Positions 1 to 12,077 of a stretch of 64,000 bases of DNA are shown here, in pieces (position 1 is the stretch's first letter; each line of letters begins with the position of its first letter). The notes under the pieces were generated by a model that did no database searches, was not told where the DNA came from, and was given only the letters and a program-made list of their open reading frames with translations. This DNA is from Piper betle (taxonomy: Eukaryota > Streptophyta > Magnoliopsida > Piperales > Piperaceae), in contig JAURVB010012620.1 in assembly GCA_033002965.1 (NCBI GenBank), positions 16,074 through 80,073 on the forward strand, written 5' to 3'. A program made the translations under genes and the position numbers.

Positions 1-636
1 CACCTCTTGCAAAATGGATCTAGCCTTGAATTAAAGCTTCACCGGCTACAGTTTGTGGAAATTCTTAAACATGACAGCAAAGAGAACAGAGATGAAGCGC
101 TCAAGTATGCCAGAACTCACCTTTCACCATTTGCTTCAACACATATGACTGAAATACAGAAGCTGATGGCCTGTTTATTATGGCCTGGGAAGCTTGATCG
201 ATCTCCATATGCTGAGTTTCTTTCCCCGTCTGACTGGGATAAGTTGTCTGAGGAGTTGACACGGCAGTTCTGTGGTCTCTTGGGCCAATCTTATGAGAGC
301 CCTCTAAGTGTTGCCATAGCTGCAGGTGTTCAGTGCTTGCCAAGTTTATTGAAATTGGCAGGGCTTATGGCTGTAAAGAAGCAAGATTGGCAAGCAATTA
401 AACAATTGCCAGTGGCGATTGATCTTGGTAGGGAGTTCCAGTTCCACTCAATATTTGTGTGTCCTGTTTCAAAGGAGCCAGTGACCGATGATAATCCACC
501 CATGCTGATGCCTTGTGGACATGTTTTGTGCAAGCAGTCGATAGTGAAGTTGTCCAAGGGTAGTACGCGTACTTTCAAATGCCCTTACTGCCCACTGGAA
601 TGCAGTGTGGCACAGTGTAGGCAGCTCTACTTTTAA
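1..636 (+). CDS. RMD5: RMD5-type CTLH-complex RING E3 ligase subunit, 3' part
   Basis: The reading frame is open from base 1, so the start codon lies upstream of the window; about 211 C-terminal residues are visible. They carry the end of a CTLH/CRA helical region (LHRLQFVEIL to LPSLLKLAG) followed by a degenerate RING at about 463-603, with CPVSKEPV, then MPCGHVLCKQSI, then KCPYCP. That RING form and the C-terminal end are typical of the RMD5/RMND5 (GID2) family. Family knowledge: RMD5 pairs with MAEA/GID9 as the catalytic heart of the CTLH/GID ubiquitin ligase, in cytosol and nucleus. No intron is seen in the visible part. The 3' UTR should run a few hundred bases past 636. Family assignment is secure; completeness upstream cannot be judged. 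Confidence 0.9.
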   Translation, partial: HLLQNGSSLELKLHRLQFVEILKHDSKENRDEALKYARTHLSPFASTHMTEIQKLMACLLWPGKLDRSPYAEFLSPSDWDKLSEELTRQFCGLLGQSYESPLSVAIAAGVQCLPSLLKLAGLMAVKKQDWQAIKQLPVAIDLGREFQFHSIFVCPVSKEPVTDDNPPMLMPCGHVLCKQSIVKLSKGSTRTFKCPYCPLECSVAQCRQLYF

Positions 637-1829
637 CTCGTCTTTTCTCTTAATTTTGTTCTTAAAATGTGCCAAAATGAACATTCTCCTGTAATTGTGT
701 GATGTTGTGATGGTAATATTTTTGTAAGTGCTGGTGGATGGTTGTAAATTTGAAAAAAATGTTTGGGAGTTCCTAATTGAACTTCTAGTAGTGCAGGGAG
801 GGATCTTGAGCAGGGTCGGGATGCTGGTTTTCCTATCAAACGACCAAATAGAAGTGTAACATGAAAGGATTATACCTTTTTATTTGTACATAAATGTTAA
901 ATGCTTAATTTATTTGTCTTTAATAATGATGGACATGTATTTGTGGACAATTTTTATTGCTGTTCGTACCCTAACCTTCTTGGCTAGTCAAGGAAGCTTT
1001 ATTTTCGTGTAGATTCTTTAAGCAGATTTCTTGGGTCAATCAAAAGGGTTTTTGTAACTTTTTTTATAAAGCACAAGTTTACGACTATCGTTCTGCAACG
1101 TTCGTGGATGAGCCTCACACATTAGGTTGAAGTTGCTTCAAATTTATGTCTGATGGTGCATCGTTATCTTGGCATAATTCCATTTGTTAACTTCGGTATA
1201 TGTAGAGAGATTCACGTAAAATAAACTGAAATATATGGTGTTCATCAAAGTAGACACTAGTCCGTAGTATGTAGCTTGCTTTATTATTTTCAAGTAAATC
1301 TAAATGTTCAACTTTATCATTTTACAACCTGAGGTTGTAAATGAAGTCATTGACAGATGGTTGATAATATGATCAAACACTGTTGGGCATGTTTTAAGCC
1401 AGAATCCTTTGGCTGGTGAATTGACATGAAGTTTGTACGGGCTACCCAGTTATATATTGTTGGCATCGAACCAAACTATCAATAGGCAGACCCATTATTC
1501 ATTTACGCAATCAAGAAAAGGGAATGAGAGTGCAGCAGAGCTGGCTGGGTGCTGGTGCTATGCCATCCCTCTTGAATTTATGGTTCCACCGTTTGGGCAA
1601 AATAGCACCGCTAGCCTTCCTGAAGTGATTCCGCCCTAATTGAGCCAATCTCTTCTTCACTCGAAAAACAAGAAAGGGGAAGCTATTTACTCTCAACTCA
1701 TCGCTTCCTCTTCTTTTACTGGTGGACAATTGTGGAAACAACTTCAGTAAATGTTGTAGAGAGCGTGACTCTGGAAGATATGTCGTAACTCATATGAGTT
1801 TATTTTTGCATCTAAATTCTGATTAGACA
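637..1829. other. 3' UTR and intergenic DNA
   Basis: The first 200-350 bases are probably the RMD5 3' UTR (T-rich, with AATAA-like signals near 920). I see no further gene. Short open frames at 1433-1741 on both strands have no recognisable domain. Confidence 0.5.
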
Positions 1830-2281
1830 CAGGGATGCAATCGGCACGGTTAGGAGTCAGTCGATATTATTAACCATAATTTTTAACCATTTATTATCTT
1901 ATTAATCATAACCAAATCGTTAACCAAATTCATAAGATTTTACCATAAGCAAATTTTAACCTATTTATAGCTGGTTCAATGGTCAATTTTTTACTATTTT
2001 ATATAACACGTCTACTAATAAAAATAAAATAAAATAAAAAATAAAAAAATACAATTGTAAAAAATAACTTCTCTCACACAAAATATATAATATTTTTAAT
2101 ATATAAAACAAAATAAATTAATATAATAATTACAATAAAAAACTTTAACAAATATGAATTTCAAATACAAAACATACATCAAATAATAAAAGAGTCTATA
2201 TATAAAATGACATAATTATCTATGGTGAAATTAGTTAAACGGTTACGATAAAAGCTTATACCATAACTATTTATATCTCTA
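1830..2281. repeat. Possible hAT-type miniature element
   Basis: The left end CAGGGATGCAAT resembles plant hAT termini. The right end, read in reverse complement, is TAGAGATATAAAT, matching about 8 of 13 positions with mismatches that are mostly transitions. The interior is very AT-rich, with repeated TTAACCA motifs. I could not find a clean 8-bp target duplication, so the boundaries are tentative. Confidence 0.35.
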
Positions 2282-2324
2282 ATAGGATCCGGTATATAAT
2301 TCATTTGCCTCAATTTAATTCATT

Positions 2325-2580
2325 ACAGTTAGGGCTATTCGTAAGTTGAGTTAACTCGCGAGTTGTAGAAATTTGGCTCGGCTCAACTTGAATTCGATGA
2401 TGAAATAACCCGACTTGGTAACTCGAAATTACCAAACTGACTCGACTTGTTCCTTTATGAGTCGGTCCCAGGTTTAATAAAACTCGATTCAAGTTGACTT
2501 GAGAAAAATTGAGATCATGAATCAAATTGACTCGAGTCGACTCAACCCTATAACTTAGTGACTTGATTCGACTCAAAATA
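2325..2580. repeat. Interspersed repeat rich in GACTCGAGT-like palindromes
   Basis: A block of short, near-palindromic ACTCGAGT/GAGTTAACTC words sits between AT-rich flanks. Its two ends are roughly inverted (GTTGAGTTAACTCG at the left, CGAGTCGACTCAAC at the right). It looks like a small transposon remnant, and I cannot name the family. The antisense frame through it is rich in Ser/Thr/Val and has no domain. Confidence 0.35.
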
Positions 2581-4112
2581 GCACATGAGGTTTAGTATTC
2601 CCATATTAATATACAATAATCATTCCAAAGTTTTCAACCTATATAATTATTACGGTGCACATTCCCGATACACATAATTAGACATTTTCCAATATAAAAC
2701 CATGATTAAGTACACCCAAAATCAACATTTTCCAACTCTTAATAATGACCATAGTCTATAATATGAACAACACATTCTACTGAGCTATAGAATGATTCTA
2801 GCATGCTGCATCAGAGCACAATAGCACACTAGCATTCATTACTACTGTACTCATCAATAGCCTATGACAAATTGACAATACCAAAAATTTAAAAGTAGTT
2901 GAATTTGAATCCTTAGCTCTTTGAGTGAATAGTCTTTGACAAATTGATAATAGTCTTTGGCATTGGGTTGTGATGTAATTGCTGTTCACGCCTATGAGAA
3001 GTCAGGGTGAGGCCATCTCTTTTCTCCTCTCCTTAGCTATTTGATCTTTAGAAGAATTCAGGCCTATTATTTGAGCTCTATGATTTATGCTAGAGATCTC
3101 TCCATAGTCCACTCCAAGGAACAAAATCACAATGGATGTTAGCAAAAGCAGTGGGTGGGAAGATCCTATAGTATTACCATGAGGCATCCAAAAAATAGAA
3201 AACCTGGAAGATCATATATCCATTGGTGTTGGCACTTTAGGGTTCCTCTTGTCCCCTTCATTCTGCACAGCAGCTGCATCTACTTTGGTTTCCTCACATC
3301 TAACGAGTCAATAACCTTTTGAATAGTCTCATGAATCCATTAGGGAAGGTAGCTTGGAGCTTCGGACTTCCTTTCAAGTAATACAACTTGAATTATACAG
3401 GGATAGAAATCCTTTCATCTTTGTATCCTCTTTTGTTCACCTAAAGCCAAAGGTAATTTATTGTTATCCTTCACTTTATCAATCCACTTTTCTACTGTTG
3501 TTCCTCCTTTCTGCTTGTTTGTAGGGAATGATCAAATGAAAAAATATTGTAAAGGACATGACAATTCAATAAGAATGAAAATAACAAGAGTGAAAATTAA
3601 CAACTAGAATGAAAATTAGAATCATATAGTGCAATGAAATTAAAATACCTTGTTTTCACTTTTTAGCAATCACTTATGACCTATACATTTTGGATATAAA
3701 GTAATGACCTTTTGTTTATGAAATCTTGATATTCAGCAATGACTTATGACCTATATATAAGTTTATGCTACAGGTTTTGCCATTTTGGAACATCAGTGTG
3801 CTTCCAAAATAATTCAAACAAATGTTATTGATTAAACTATAAAAAGTATATACCTTGTTTTCATTTTTGTCTCCACTTCCAAGATAATTGTTAAGATTTC
3901 CTGGAAGTTATTGAACAAAATTACAAGATCAGAGAGAGTCAAGAGTCATAAATCATAACTAGTTACCTAATTTCTTTAGCTACAAATAGTTTACTTTGTC
4001 ATAGCTATTTCAATATAAAAATACTACAATCAAATTAGCACAGAACAAAGTTGTAAACGAATAACAACTACCACATTTCTAAGCCCCTAAGTTTTCACTT
4101 TTGTTTATAGGC
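2581..4112. other. AT-rich intergenic DNA before the hAT coding relic
   Basis: No gene recognised. This may include the 5' non-coding part of the hAT element whose coding sequence starts at 4113, but I could not identify a terminal inverted repeat here. Confidence 0.4.
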
Positions 4113-6063
4113 ATGACTGACAACAGTGAGTCCTCTCCATTTCCAGAGGTCCATGTAACCACAACACAAGAAGCTGATATTAAAGATATTTCAAATGATG
4201 ATGTGACCAAAAACCAAACAAGAGTGAGATCAAAAGTTTGGGAGGAATTAAAAAAGTGAAATTATCATTTAGAGAAATAAAAGTAGAATGTACCTACTGC
4301 AAAATTTTGTATAAGTTGTCAAAGATTGGTTCCACAAGTACCCTGAAAAGACATTTGAAAAGTTGTAAGAAGCGTAAAAGAGCTGAGAAGGTGCAAAAAC
4401 AAATCAGTTTAGAGCCAATACCAGAAGAAGAGGGTAATGTTATAATTGCCAACTTTAAGTATGATAGGGAAAAATCTAAGAGAGTTCTTGCAAAGATGAT
4501 TACAATAGATGAGAAGTCATTCAGGTTTGTTGAGAGTAAGTTGTTCAATTTGTATAGCAAAACTCTCCAACCATGGCATGAAAAATAGTCTTGCCGTGCT
4601 ATTCAAAGGGAGTGCTTGAAGATATACCAAGAAGAAAAAATTAAAATCAAGAATGATTTGAAAGATGTTACCCTTGTTTGCCTCACAAAAGATTGTTGGA
4701 CTTCAAGGAGGACAAGAGCTTATATTTGTGTGAGTGCTCATTATGTAACAAAAAGTTGGAACCTACAGAAAAAAATATTGGTAGTCCGTCATTTTCTTCC
4801 TCTACACATAGGACAAGCAATGACAAATATTATAACTGAATTTATCAGAGAATGGAGTTTGGAAGGCAAAGTGCTCACAATTACTGTTAATAATGCTACT
4901 TCAAATAATAATATGATTAAGATATTGAAAGGGGGTTTTCTAAATAGTGGTACCTTACATCTTACAAATATATTCCACATGAGGTGTAGTGCACATGTTT
5001 TTGAATTTGATCGTCCAATATGGTTTGAAGCATATAGAGGGGCTGATACATACTGTGCAAGAAACAACCAAGTATGTTAAAAGCTTTTCAAACCAAAAGC
5101 TAGATTTTGAAACCTCCTTAGCACAAATCAACCTGACAGGAAAAAAGTTGATACTAGATGTGCAGGCAAGATGGAATTTAACTTATCTTATATTGAAAGT
5201 AGCCAAAGATGTCAGACTAGCCTTTGCACACTATAGAGATATAGATTCTAACTACAAATGGTGCCCCTCCAGTGAAGATTGGAAAATATATGAAGTTATA
5301 CCATGCAACTGAACTGATATCTGTATCTAAATATCCAACATCTAATCTTTTCTTACTAGTGATGTGGAGGATTAAATGTGCATTGACTCATGAATTTAAA
5401 TTTGAACAAGCTTACATAGAGCCTATGATTGAAGCTATGCAAGAGAAATTTGAAAAATATTGGCTAGAATGCAACTTGGTGTTAGCAATTGCAACTATTT
5501 TGGATCCTAGATGTAAGCTAATGATGATTAAGTTTTGTTTTCCTCAAATCTACAAAGAAAGTATAAAAGCAGAGCTAAAGAAGGTGATGGATGTTTTCAA
5601 GGATATTTATGATATATATACAATCCAAAGTGATTCAGATGCATATGATTTAGGTAAAATGGATGTTGGACTTGAAAATAATTGCTACAACATGTTTGAT
5701 GATGATGCCTACAACAAATTTGTCCAAGAAGTTGAAAAAGAATAAGGAAACATCAAAATCAAAATTTGATACTATATGGAAGATCCTATAGAAAAGGTTG
5801 CAAAAGAGGCTGAATTTGATTTTTTAGATTATTGGAAACACAATGCAAATAAGCACAAAATACTATCAGCCATGGCAAGAAATATTTTATCTATTCTACT
5901 TATAACAGTTGCCTCTAAATCTGTATTTAGCATAGGTGAAAGGTTGATCAGCGAACATAGAAGTAGTTTGAAATCCGAAACTATAAAGGCGTTGATTTGT
6001 TCACAAAACTGATTATGCCCAATATACCTTGATTCTTATGAATCTGAAGAGCAAGAAGAATAA
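4113..6063 (+). pseudogene. hAT transposase pseudogene (RICESLEEPER-like)
   Basis: An ATG at 4113 opens about 47 codons and ends at a stop just before a frameshift near 4252. The next piece holds a BED-type zinc finger (CTYCK, then HLKSC) at about 4290-4370. After a stop near 4586 come LTKDCWTS and an AHYV block, then TVNNATSNN, a FHMRCSAHVFEFD block, RWNLTYLIL and, from 5776, the C-terminal hAT dimerisation block (FLDYWKHN, MARNILSI, TVASKSVFS, RSSL, ALICSQN). The domain order is that of a plant hAT transposase of about 650-700 residues. At least five frame breaks or stops are present, and the second catalytic Asp (usually TVDNAS) is Asn. It is dead; no terminal repeats were identified. Confidence 0.85.
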
Positions 6064-7002
6064 AGGTAAGCTTAGCATTCTTTGTATGACATCATTATGC
6101 TAGTACTTGTTATAAGTATCATTATTTTGTTTAAACTAAATTGTGATTTACTTTGCATTTATCTTGCTATTTTATTAGACTTACTATTTTGCTTTCATGG
6201 TAATTTGCGGTGCTTGTTAATTTTGAAAGTAGGTATAGAAGTTTACACCCTAAGCAAATTATAAAAAATAGTTGCACCACTAATTTTTTTTCACAATAAC
6301 TAATAAATTTGAAACTATTTAATAACATAACATGTGTATAAAATTTGTGGTAATTTACTAAATTATAAATACCAGTTACTTATACACATGTTGACTATTT
6401 AGTGTTTAATTAACTTATATATAACAATTATAATAATAGATAATTTAGAATAGAGAGGGCATGGCAGACTCTGCAACTCAAAACTATTTATAATAATTGA
6501 GATGCATGTTGACTATTTAGAGTTCGGGTTTTATTATGCCAGGCAGAGTGACACGGTGTGTCGAGACTTATGGGTAAGCCAATAGCATGGTATAAACAAA
6601 ACAATCCACTTACAGTAACATGAAATTATGCATAGCACCGATTACGAAAATTTCAAGCATGAACACAAGGTATTAGGAAGCATTACCGTCTGAAATCCTG
6701 ACCGCTCCACTCAGCTGCCTACTGCTAATGATCATTACACAACATTATAATGAACACAATGGCCCGTCACCACCCCACTTAGCCACCTAATGAAGGAGAA
6801 AACTTAAGGTTTTATTGCGATAACAAATCTTTATCATGCATGCTTCAAAAAGTTGCAAATTTACCTACAAAGTAGATAATGAATGCTCAAGCAGTAGCAT
6901 GTGATACGATAAGCTCCTCTAGTTTTTGTTACTATTAGTAAAATTTTCTCATAGAAACTCTAAACATGGAGATTGTTGTTAACCTACGATCTGATAAGCT
7001 TC
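6064..7002. other. Gene-free AT-rich stretch
   Basis: I see no gene here. The part up to about 6540 may be the 3' non-coding portion of the hAT element. The rest is unique-looking AT-rich DNA. Confidence 0.4.
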
Positions 7003-7642
7003 TTAAACTTCACAATAACACATTGTCACTAGCTTGCCATGGTGTGAAGGAGCCATCTGACAAAACTGGAAGCAGTAAATCATGTTGGATATATAATAGC
7101 ATTTGTCATGAAAGGACAAGCATTTGAAACAAACATGATCACCAAAAAAATCTGTTATACTTGTAACCATGAAGCTGTAGGGTGGCCATGTGCAAGAGCC
7201 TGTTGAGTCTTGCTCAAGCTCCCGTGACGCTCTGGGCCAGTGTTATGAACCTCCCCGCCGTTCAGCCCCTAAAAACCAACAAATTGGCAGATAAGAAACC
7301 CCCAAACTAATAGAAATATGTGATCGCCCACAATCCAAACAACAACCATCCTACCGACTCACCGAATCCAACACCAGCTGCTTGTTCTTCTTCCTCCTCC
7401 CCATCCAAACCTCGCCCCTGAACACCGATCTAATTGCGCTTGCAGAAGAAGCGAAAGGCAAACAACAACCCAAATACCAACCGATCAATAACACAAATGA
7501 AACACCCCCAAATCCGGCACCAAAAGCCACAAACCCTAGCTCGAATCGAAGGCTAGGAAGCGAATCGGTCGAAGAAAGAATCGAAAATTGAAAATCTACG
7601 AAAAAAGGAAAGATCTTTGAGGAATTTGGGATTTACCTTCAT
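7003..7642 (-). CDS. Candidate gene for a very small unrecognised protein, three exons
   Basis: On the minus strand a TATA box (7805-7812) is followed by a GC-rich leader, then ATGAAG ending at a good donor (exon 7642-7637). Exon 2 (7268-7161) follows a TTTTTAG acceptor and encodes GLNGGEVHNTGPERHGSLSK and then TQQALAHGHPTASWLQ. As written the donor is CAA|GTATAA. Joining to the acceptor before 7065 gives a tail FCQMAPSHHGKL and a stop at 7003-7005. If one G were missing at the donor (CAAG|GTATAA), exon 3 would instead read VLSDGSFTPWQASDNVLL and stop at 7010-7012, which looks more protein-like. Without splicing the frame stops two codons later. I do not recognise the family. The evidence is gene architecture and composition only. 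Confidence 0.4.
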
Positions 7643-7703
7643 GGGAGAGGAGGGGGAGACGAGGACGGCAAGTCTATGTGGATTCCAACACCGGCCATTG
7701 CCG
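7643..7703 (-). other. Upstream ORF overlapping the small gene's start
   Basis: In the leader, an ATG near 7698 opens a 19-codon frame (MAGVGIHIDL then PSSSPPPLP). Its TGA stop overlaps the main ATG as ATGA. Such an overlap could permit termination-reinitiation; no function is shown. Confidence 0.3.
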
Positions 7704-7804
7704 CCACCGGCTGCCACTACTTCTCCCAACCCTAATCACGAATGGCTGCCGCCGCCGCTCCTTCTCTCATACCCTGATGGAAAGCTCAAAAGGCTCGAAG
7801 CTAT

Positions 7805-7812
7805 CCTTTATA
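7805..7812 (-). promoter_or_regulatory. TATA box for the small minus-strand gene
   Basis: The minus strand reads TATAAAGG here, about 165 bp upstream of the ATG at 7642. The DNA between is a GC-rich, CT-rich leader, typical of a plant 5' UTR. Confidence 0.45.
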
Positions 7813-8039
7813 CAGGCTCGGGTTGAGTTCGATCCGAGCACATTTTAGAAGCCCGTCTGGAATTGAAAATTTTAAAAGCCTAATTTGAATTGAATAAAAC
7901 CCGAACTCGTTATAAACATGAACAAGCTGGTCATGAGCTTTGGAAAATCCAACTCGGACCAGTCTGCAAACAACCCTAATTACAGTCCCTAAATTGGTGA
8001 ATCGGCTAAGTCATTTACAGCCTTAAATCATTACAGTCC

Positions 8040-8375
8040 CATGGTCCCTCAATGCCTAGTCCTGTGGATGCACCACCAGAAGCCTCTCCGACACCATCAC
8101 CGCCAAACCTAGCTCCTTCAGTTGCACCAACCTTCTCGCTGATGGAGGCGACTAGCTTACGACGGCAAGATCCTGACCATGTCTCGATCGGAGACGACCT
8201 CCAGCCGCCAGACCAGGACGTTAGGGCCAGGGTCCCAAGTCTGCGGTCAGGCCAGACAGGTTTCGTCGTCATTGGCGGCAGCTTCAATGCCGAGGCAGTT
8301 GGAGATCTCGACGAACACGACAGCGTTCATGCATGCGTTGCCACCGGCAATGGCTAGGGCTGTGTGGAGGTAGTG
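8040..8375. other. GC-rich segment with open frames on both strands, unassigned
   Basis: This block is clearly richer in GC than its surroundings. It holds a 90-codon minus frame and a 101-codon plus frame, neither with a domain I recognise. A third minus frame contains the word AVVFVEISNCLG, faintly like a transporter helix but interrupted by a stop. It may be a captured gene fragment. Confidence 0.25.
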
Positions 8376-8489
8376 CCTGTTATGAATGGACATTTAATTT
8401 GGGTTGTCCGTTATGAACAGATGGGCTACATTAAAGTTTGGGGCAAGAAGGCAGTTTGGGGCAAGAATGCCTTCTTTCCTTTAGCGAAG

Positions 8490-8510
8490 AATATATATAT
8501 ATATATATAT
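8490..8510. repeat. (AT)n microsatellite
   Basis: About ten uninterrupted AT units lie immediately before the hAT element's target duplication. Confidence 0.9.
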
Positions 8511-8934
8511 CAACGTTGGTTTTCACCATAGTTGCAAAAATTAGAATCGGACGTTGAATCGGATTTGATGAGAGTCATTAAATTAGACCAATTTATCAAA
8601 AATCAGTCCACTTAAATCAGTCAAAATTGGTCATTTTTCTCTTCCTCTGTATCTCCGGTATCATTCTAGAGCACATCATTAGGCTATTTTTTTGTATTAT
8701 ATTATATTATATTATATATTTTTAGGATTTATTTTATTATTATTGACTCGAATAAAGAGCGAGTCAATTTTTATTACATAAACTACCTATCATTTTTATC
8801 TATCTTTTCCCATCCCCCCCCCCCCTCCCTCCTCCATCCCATGCCGCCCGCCCGCCGACCCATCCATCGAGCCTCACCCCATCCCGCCCGTCTCACCCCC
8901 CCCTATACCACTACTAGATCTCCTCCACCCACCC

Positions 8935-11900
8935 TGTAAAACCCACGATTCGAGTCAGGGTTTTATATTCAGAATCGGTCGGTTCGACCCTTATTTTCGA
9001 ATTGAGTCAGTTTTAGAACACGCGTACTTAGCCGACGCCGGTCTCGTGTATGAGCCATAAAGGTCATGTGTACCCAAGTATATGATGATAACATCATGAA
9101 CACAGCAGAAAAGAATGAGTTATCAGAATATATGAGAGTATGCAGTTCATTTTTTTTATTATGATATATAATGGATCGTAGAATTAGTTTTAGGCTGTTA
9201 CCCGCGTTAGGACGCGTTACGGGCATTTTGGGTGGGTTGATAGTTCTAGAGCATATCATTATGATTTTTTGGTGTTGTTTGATTTTATGAGATTTTTCCC
9301 ATATTTTTTGGAATTTTTTTACCACTTAAATATTATTTTTTGAGTCGAGTCAGACACGAGTCAAGTAATATTTACGACTTTGCCACCACACACCCCCACG
9401 CCCTTCTTTTCTTCCCCAAACCCTCGCCTGACGCCACCCTTGTGCGCATCGCCGCCCCCGCTGCCGGCACCGCCCGACCGCCGATAGTCGCCGCCTAGCT
9501 CCGCGACGACGTTGTCGTGCTGCCCCGACCAGGTCCAGCCCCCATCGGACCGCCGCAACGCGAGGAAGCCACGCCGCGACACCGCGCCCGCGTTGCGCTT
9601 TCATCGCCGATTTCGCCACCGGCGACCAGCGCCGCCGCGATCGGTCGGTCGCCTCAGCACCCTCAGCCTTCCAGCGACCTTCCCCGACCGGAACGGAGGC
9701 CATTGCCGCCGTGGCTGGCCAGATCTAGCCACCATCACCGCAGACTCTGTTTTATGCATTTTTCGGCGAGCTGCCACCTCTGTTGGTCGTGTCAACCACG
9801 TAGATGATTCGGGCTCACCGAGCCGGTTCCGAGGGTACCCAACACGACCACTTTCCGGCCAATAGACGCCGCCTGCGATTGTCGCCGGAAAACCACCGGA
9901 AAACCGCCAGCAACTGCCAGAAAATCGGAATTTACTGGAATTCACCGGATCTTCTGTGGGGCTCACCCAGTCGAGCCCGATCGAACTTCAGACGCCGATG
10001 AGTGCCGAATTTGAGTTCCGAGACACGCGACGGAACCTTAACCGTCGCCGATTGTCGACAACGTGAGGTATAATTACCTCCGATTGATTTATTTAAAATT
10101 GATGATAATTGTTAGCATAGCATGCTAGTCACACCCGAGGGATCCTGACAACTCCACGTTTGAGTTCCTCACACCCGAAGAACATGGAGGTTTACGGGTA
10201 CTGTTTAGTACAACATATATCCAGACTTGTGGTTCAAAGGGTACTTAAGGCAACTGCCCGAGAGTACTCGGCCTTCGTGCTCAAGGCCAGGAGAAATATG
10301 GAGGTAAGAAGAGGGCTTAGGATAAAGTTTTATGAGAAGTACTGAAAAAGAAGTGCCGAGAGTGGCACAGTACCAGCAGCAGATCAGTAAGTTCGGGATG
10401 CTACTGGGTCTACAGCCCAGTGGCTCCTCAGTAGTGCCCTTCAGAGTGTTCACGTGGAGTATATGATGTTTTCTTTCATATGAGAGTTTGCTCTCATAGC
10501 CAGTTTGTTATAGTTATTTTCTTTTCGGACTAGTAACGCTTGTTACTGACGTTTTTCTTATATATATATAGGTGATAAGCACGAGATGGATGTGCCGGCT
10601 AGGACGGAGGAGCAATAAGGTCTTCTGCACACACACATTGGGTGATTGAATATTTAATGTTTTGTTTATGATGTTATTTTATAAACATGCTATGATTAAA
10701 TGTTTGAGGCATGACAATGACATAAAATGAAATGATCAGAGTAGCGCAGCAAAAGTGTGATGGGTTAGGACCCAAAGTTCAGAGAATGATGAATATAGTA
10801 GATTAGAAGTCTGGGTGAATGCTATTGTTGCTATGCGTATATATATTTGAATATATGATTGTTCCGGTGCGGGTTCGTCCGCTGGTGCGGGTTAGAGTGT
10901 TCCCGCGTCGGGTTGGAAGGGTTCGGTGGGACCGAGGCGCCCTTGCCGCGCAAAGAGACAGCGGGATGAGACTAAAGAGTCACAAGTATCCAATAACACT
11001 TAGACAATTCTTATGCACTCGGTGGGATGGCCATTTCCAATCCTAATTATTCATTTCCATAAACATATCATGCTTGAATGCATGAAAATTGCAACTGCAA
11101 TGCTGCTTCAACTTCAGCAGGGAAAGATTGTCTTCCTCCTCTGGATTGCAATAACTCCTCCAAGGCGTCTCCTTCAATTGTAGCAAACCTTCATCTTCAA
11201 ATGCAGCGTCCTCATCAAAAGCATGCTGGAGCAGCGTTCTTTCCAATCAGCAGCAGCAAGGTTGGCATCTCATCCTTCTTCTAACCGCAACATCGACCTT
11301 CAATGGCATCCTTAATTGCAGCAGGGTGGATTTCAGCAACTCTTTTAATCAGCAAGACAGCGACATGACATTTCCTTCCCCTTGCTTCTTCTCCAATGGC
11401 AGCAACAAGCAAGGATGTAGGAGTAGGGCGTCCTCCTCCTAACAGCAGCAGCCTGGGCGTGGAACACCGTCTTCCAGCCCCCTTCTTTCAACCTGCAATG
11501 GCGTCCTTCTTTATAGTAAGCGAACAGCAACTTCATCTTCCTCAATGCAATAACTTTGTCTTCTTCAATGGCAGCAATGACTTCGTCTTCCTCCACTTCG
11601 TCTTCTTCAATGGCAGCAATGACTTCGTCTTCTTCAATCTCGTGGACCCCTTTCCCTCCTTCCGAATAAATCTCACGTATCTTATTTCTATTAAATTAGG
11701 CATAACCACGGGTTCAACCACGACTGGCTGGGTTAACCGTCATGATTGAGCCGAGGGGTGCGGTGAAAAATTTGGACGAACAATGATTTTGACAAGGTGG
11801 CCCCTAATTACATTTTTAGGAGAAATTCTGTCCCTTTCGTTTTAGAATTTTTACTAATTTTGATTGTAATTGTGTTGGTGTGAAAATTGGTTGCATGTTA

Positions 11901-12077
11901 TCCACATAGTATCCTGTTAGGGTTTTATGTATTCACACATACATATAGCAAGTTGGATCTTCATCTTAAGACGCCGAGATTGGATCCGCACGAGTTAGGT
12001 TCGAGTTAGCCGACTTAACCAGGGCCTGTAACATGCCGGTTCGGTTCACGAGTGTGAACCGGATTTGGGGTGTTACA
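8935..12077 (+). mobile_element. Solo LTR, copy A (nested in the hAT element)
   Basis: It starts TGTAAAACCC and ends GGGGTGTTACA, the TG...CA ends of an LTR. It is flanked by CACCC (8930-8934) and CACTC (12078-12082), a 5-bp target duplication with one change. It aligns with copies B and C over most of its length: the 5' GTTTTAC/TCGGTTCGA region, a GC-rich block at 9380-10060, GAGGGATCCTGACAACTCCA at about 10137, a hairpin at 10479-10498 and the 3' GACGCCGAG region. Compared with B it lacks about 700 bp, including the TATA-like region, and carries an extra segment at about 10950-11760. No primer-binding site or internal coding region follows, hence solo LTR. A Ty3/gypsy origin is likely from length and ends but unproven. 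Confidence 0.75.
10950..11760. repeat. Foreign segment inside LTR copy A, with short tandem repeats
   Basis: Copies B and C have no counterpart of this stretch. It is rich in CAGCAG/CTTCTTC words and contains a near-perfect duplication of GGCAGCAATGACTTCGTCTT at about 11570-11635. The open frames here (83 and 117 codons on opposite strands) are products of the repeat. The origin is unknown. Confidence 0.5.

Noticed and set aside
8290..8380. Minus-strand AVVFVEISNCLG, resembling a MATE transporter helix.
   Set aside because: The resemblance is short, a stop follows within about 20 residues and no further MATE motif is nearby.
9350..9966. Several frames of about 117-121 codons on both strands in LTR copy A.
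   Set aside because: These come from the same GC-rich LTR block and are compositional, with no conservation of frame between copies.
11743..11763. TGATTGAGCCG, the first 11 bases of miR171.
   Set aside because: The match stops at 11 bases, the rest disagrees and there is no hairpin. It lies in the insert of LTR copy A.
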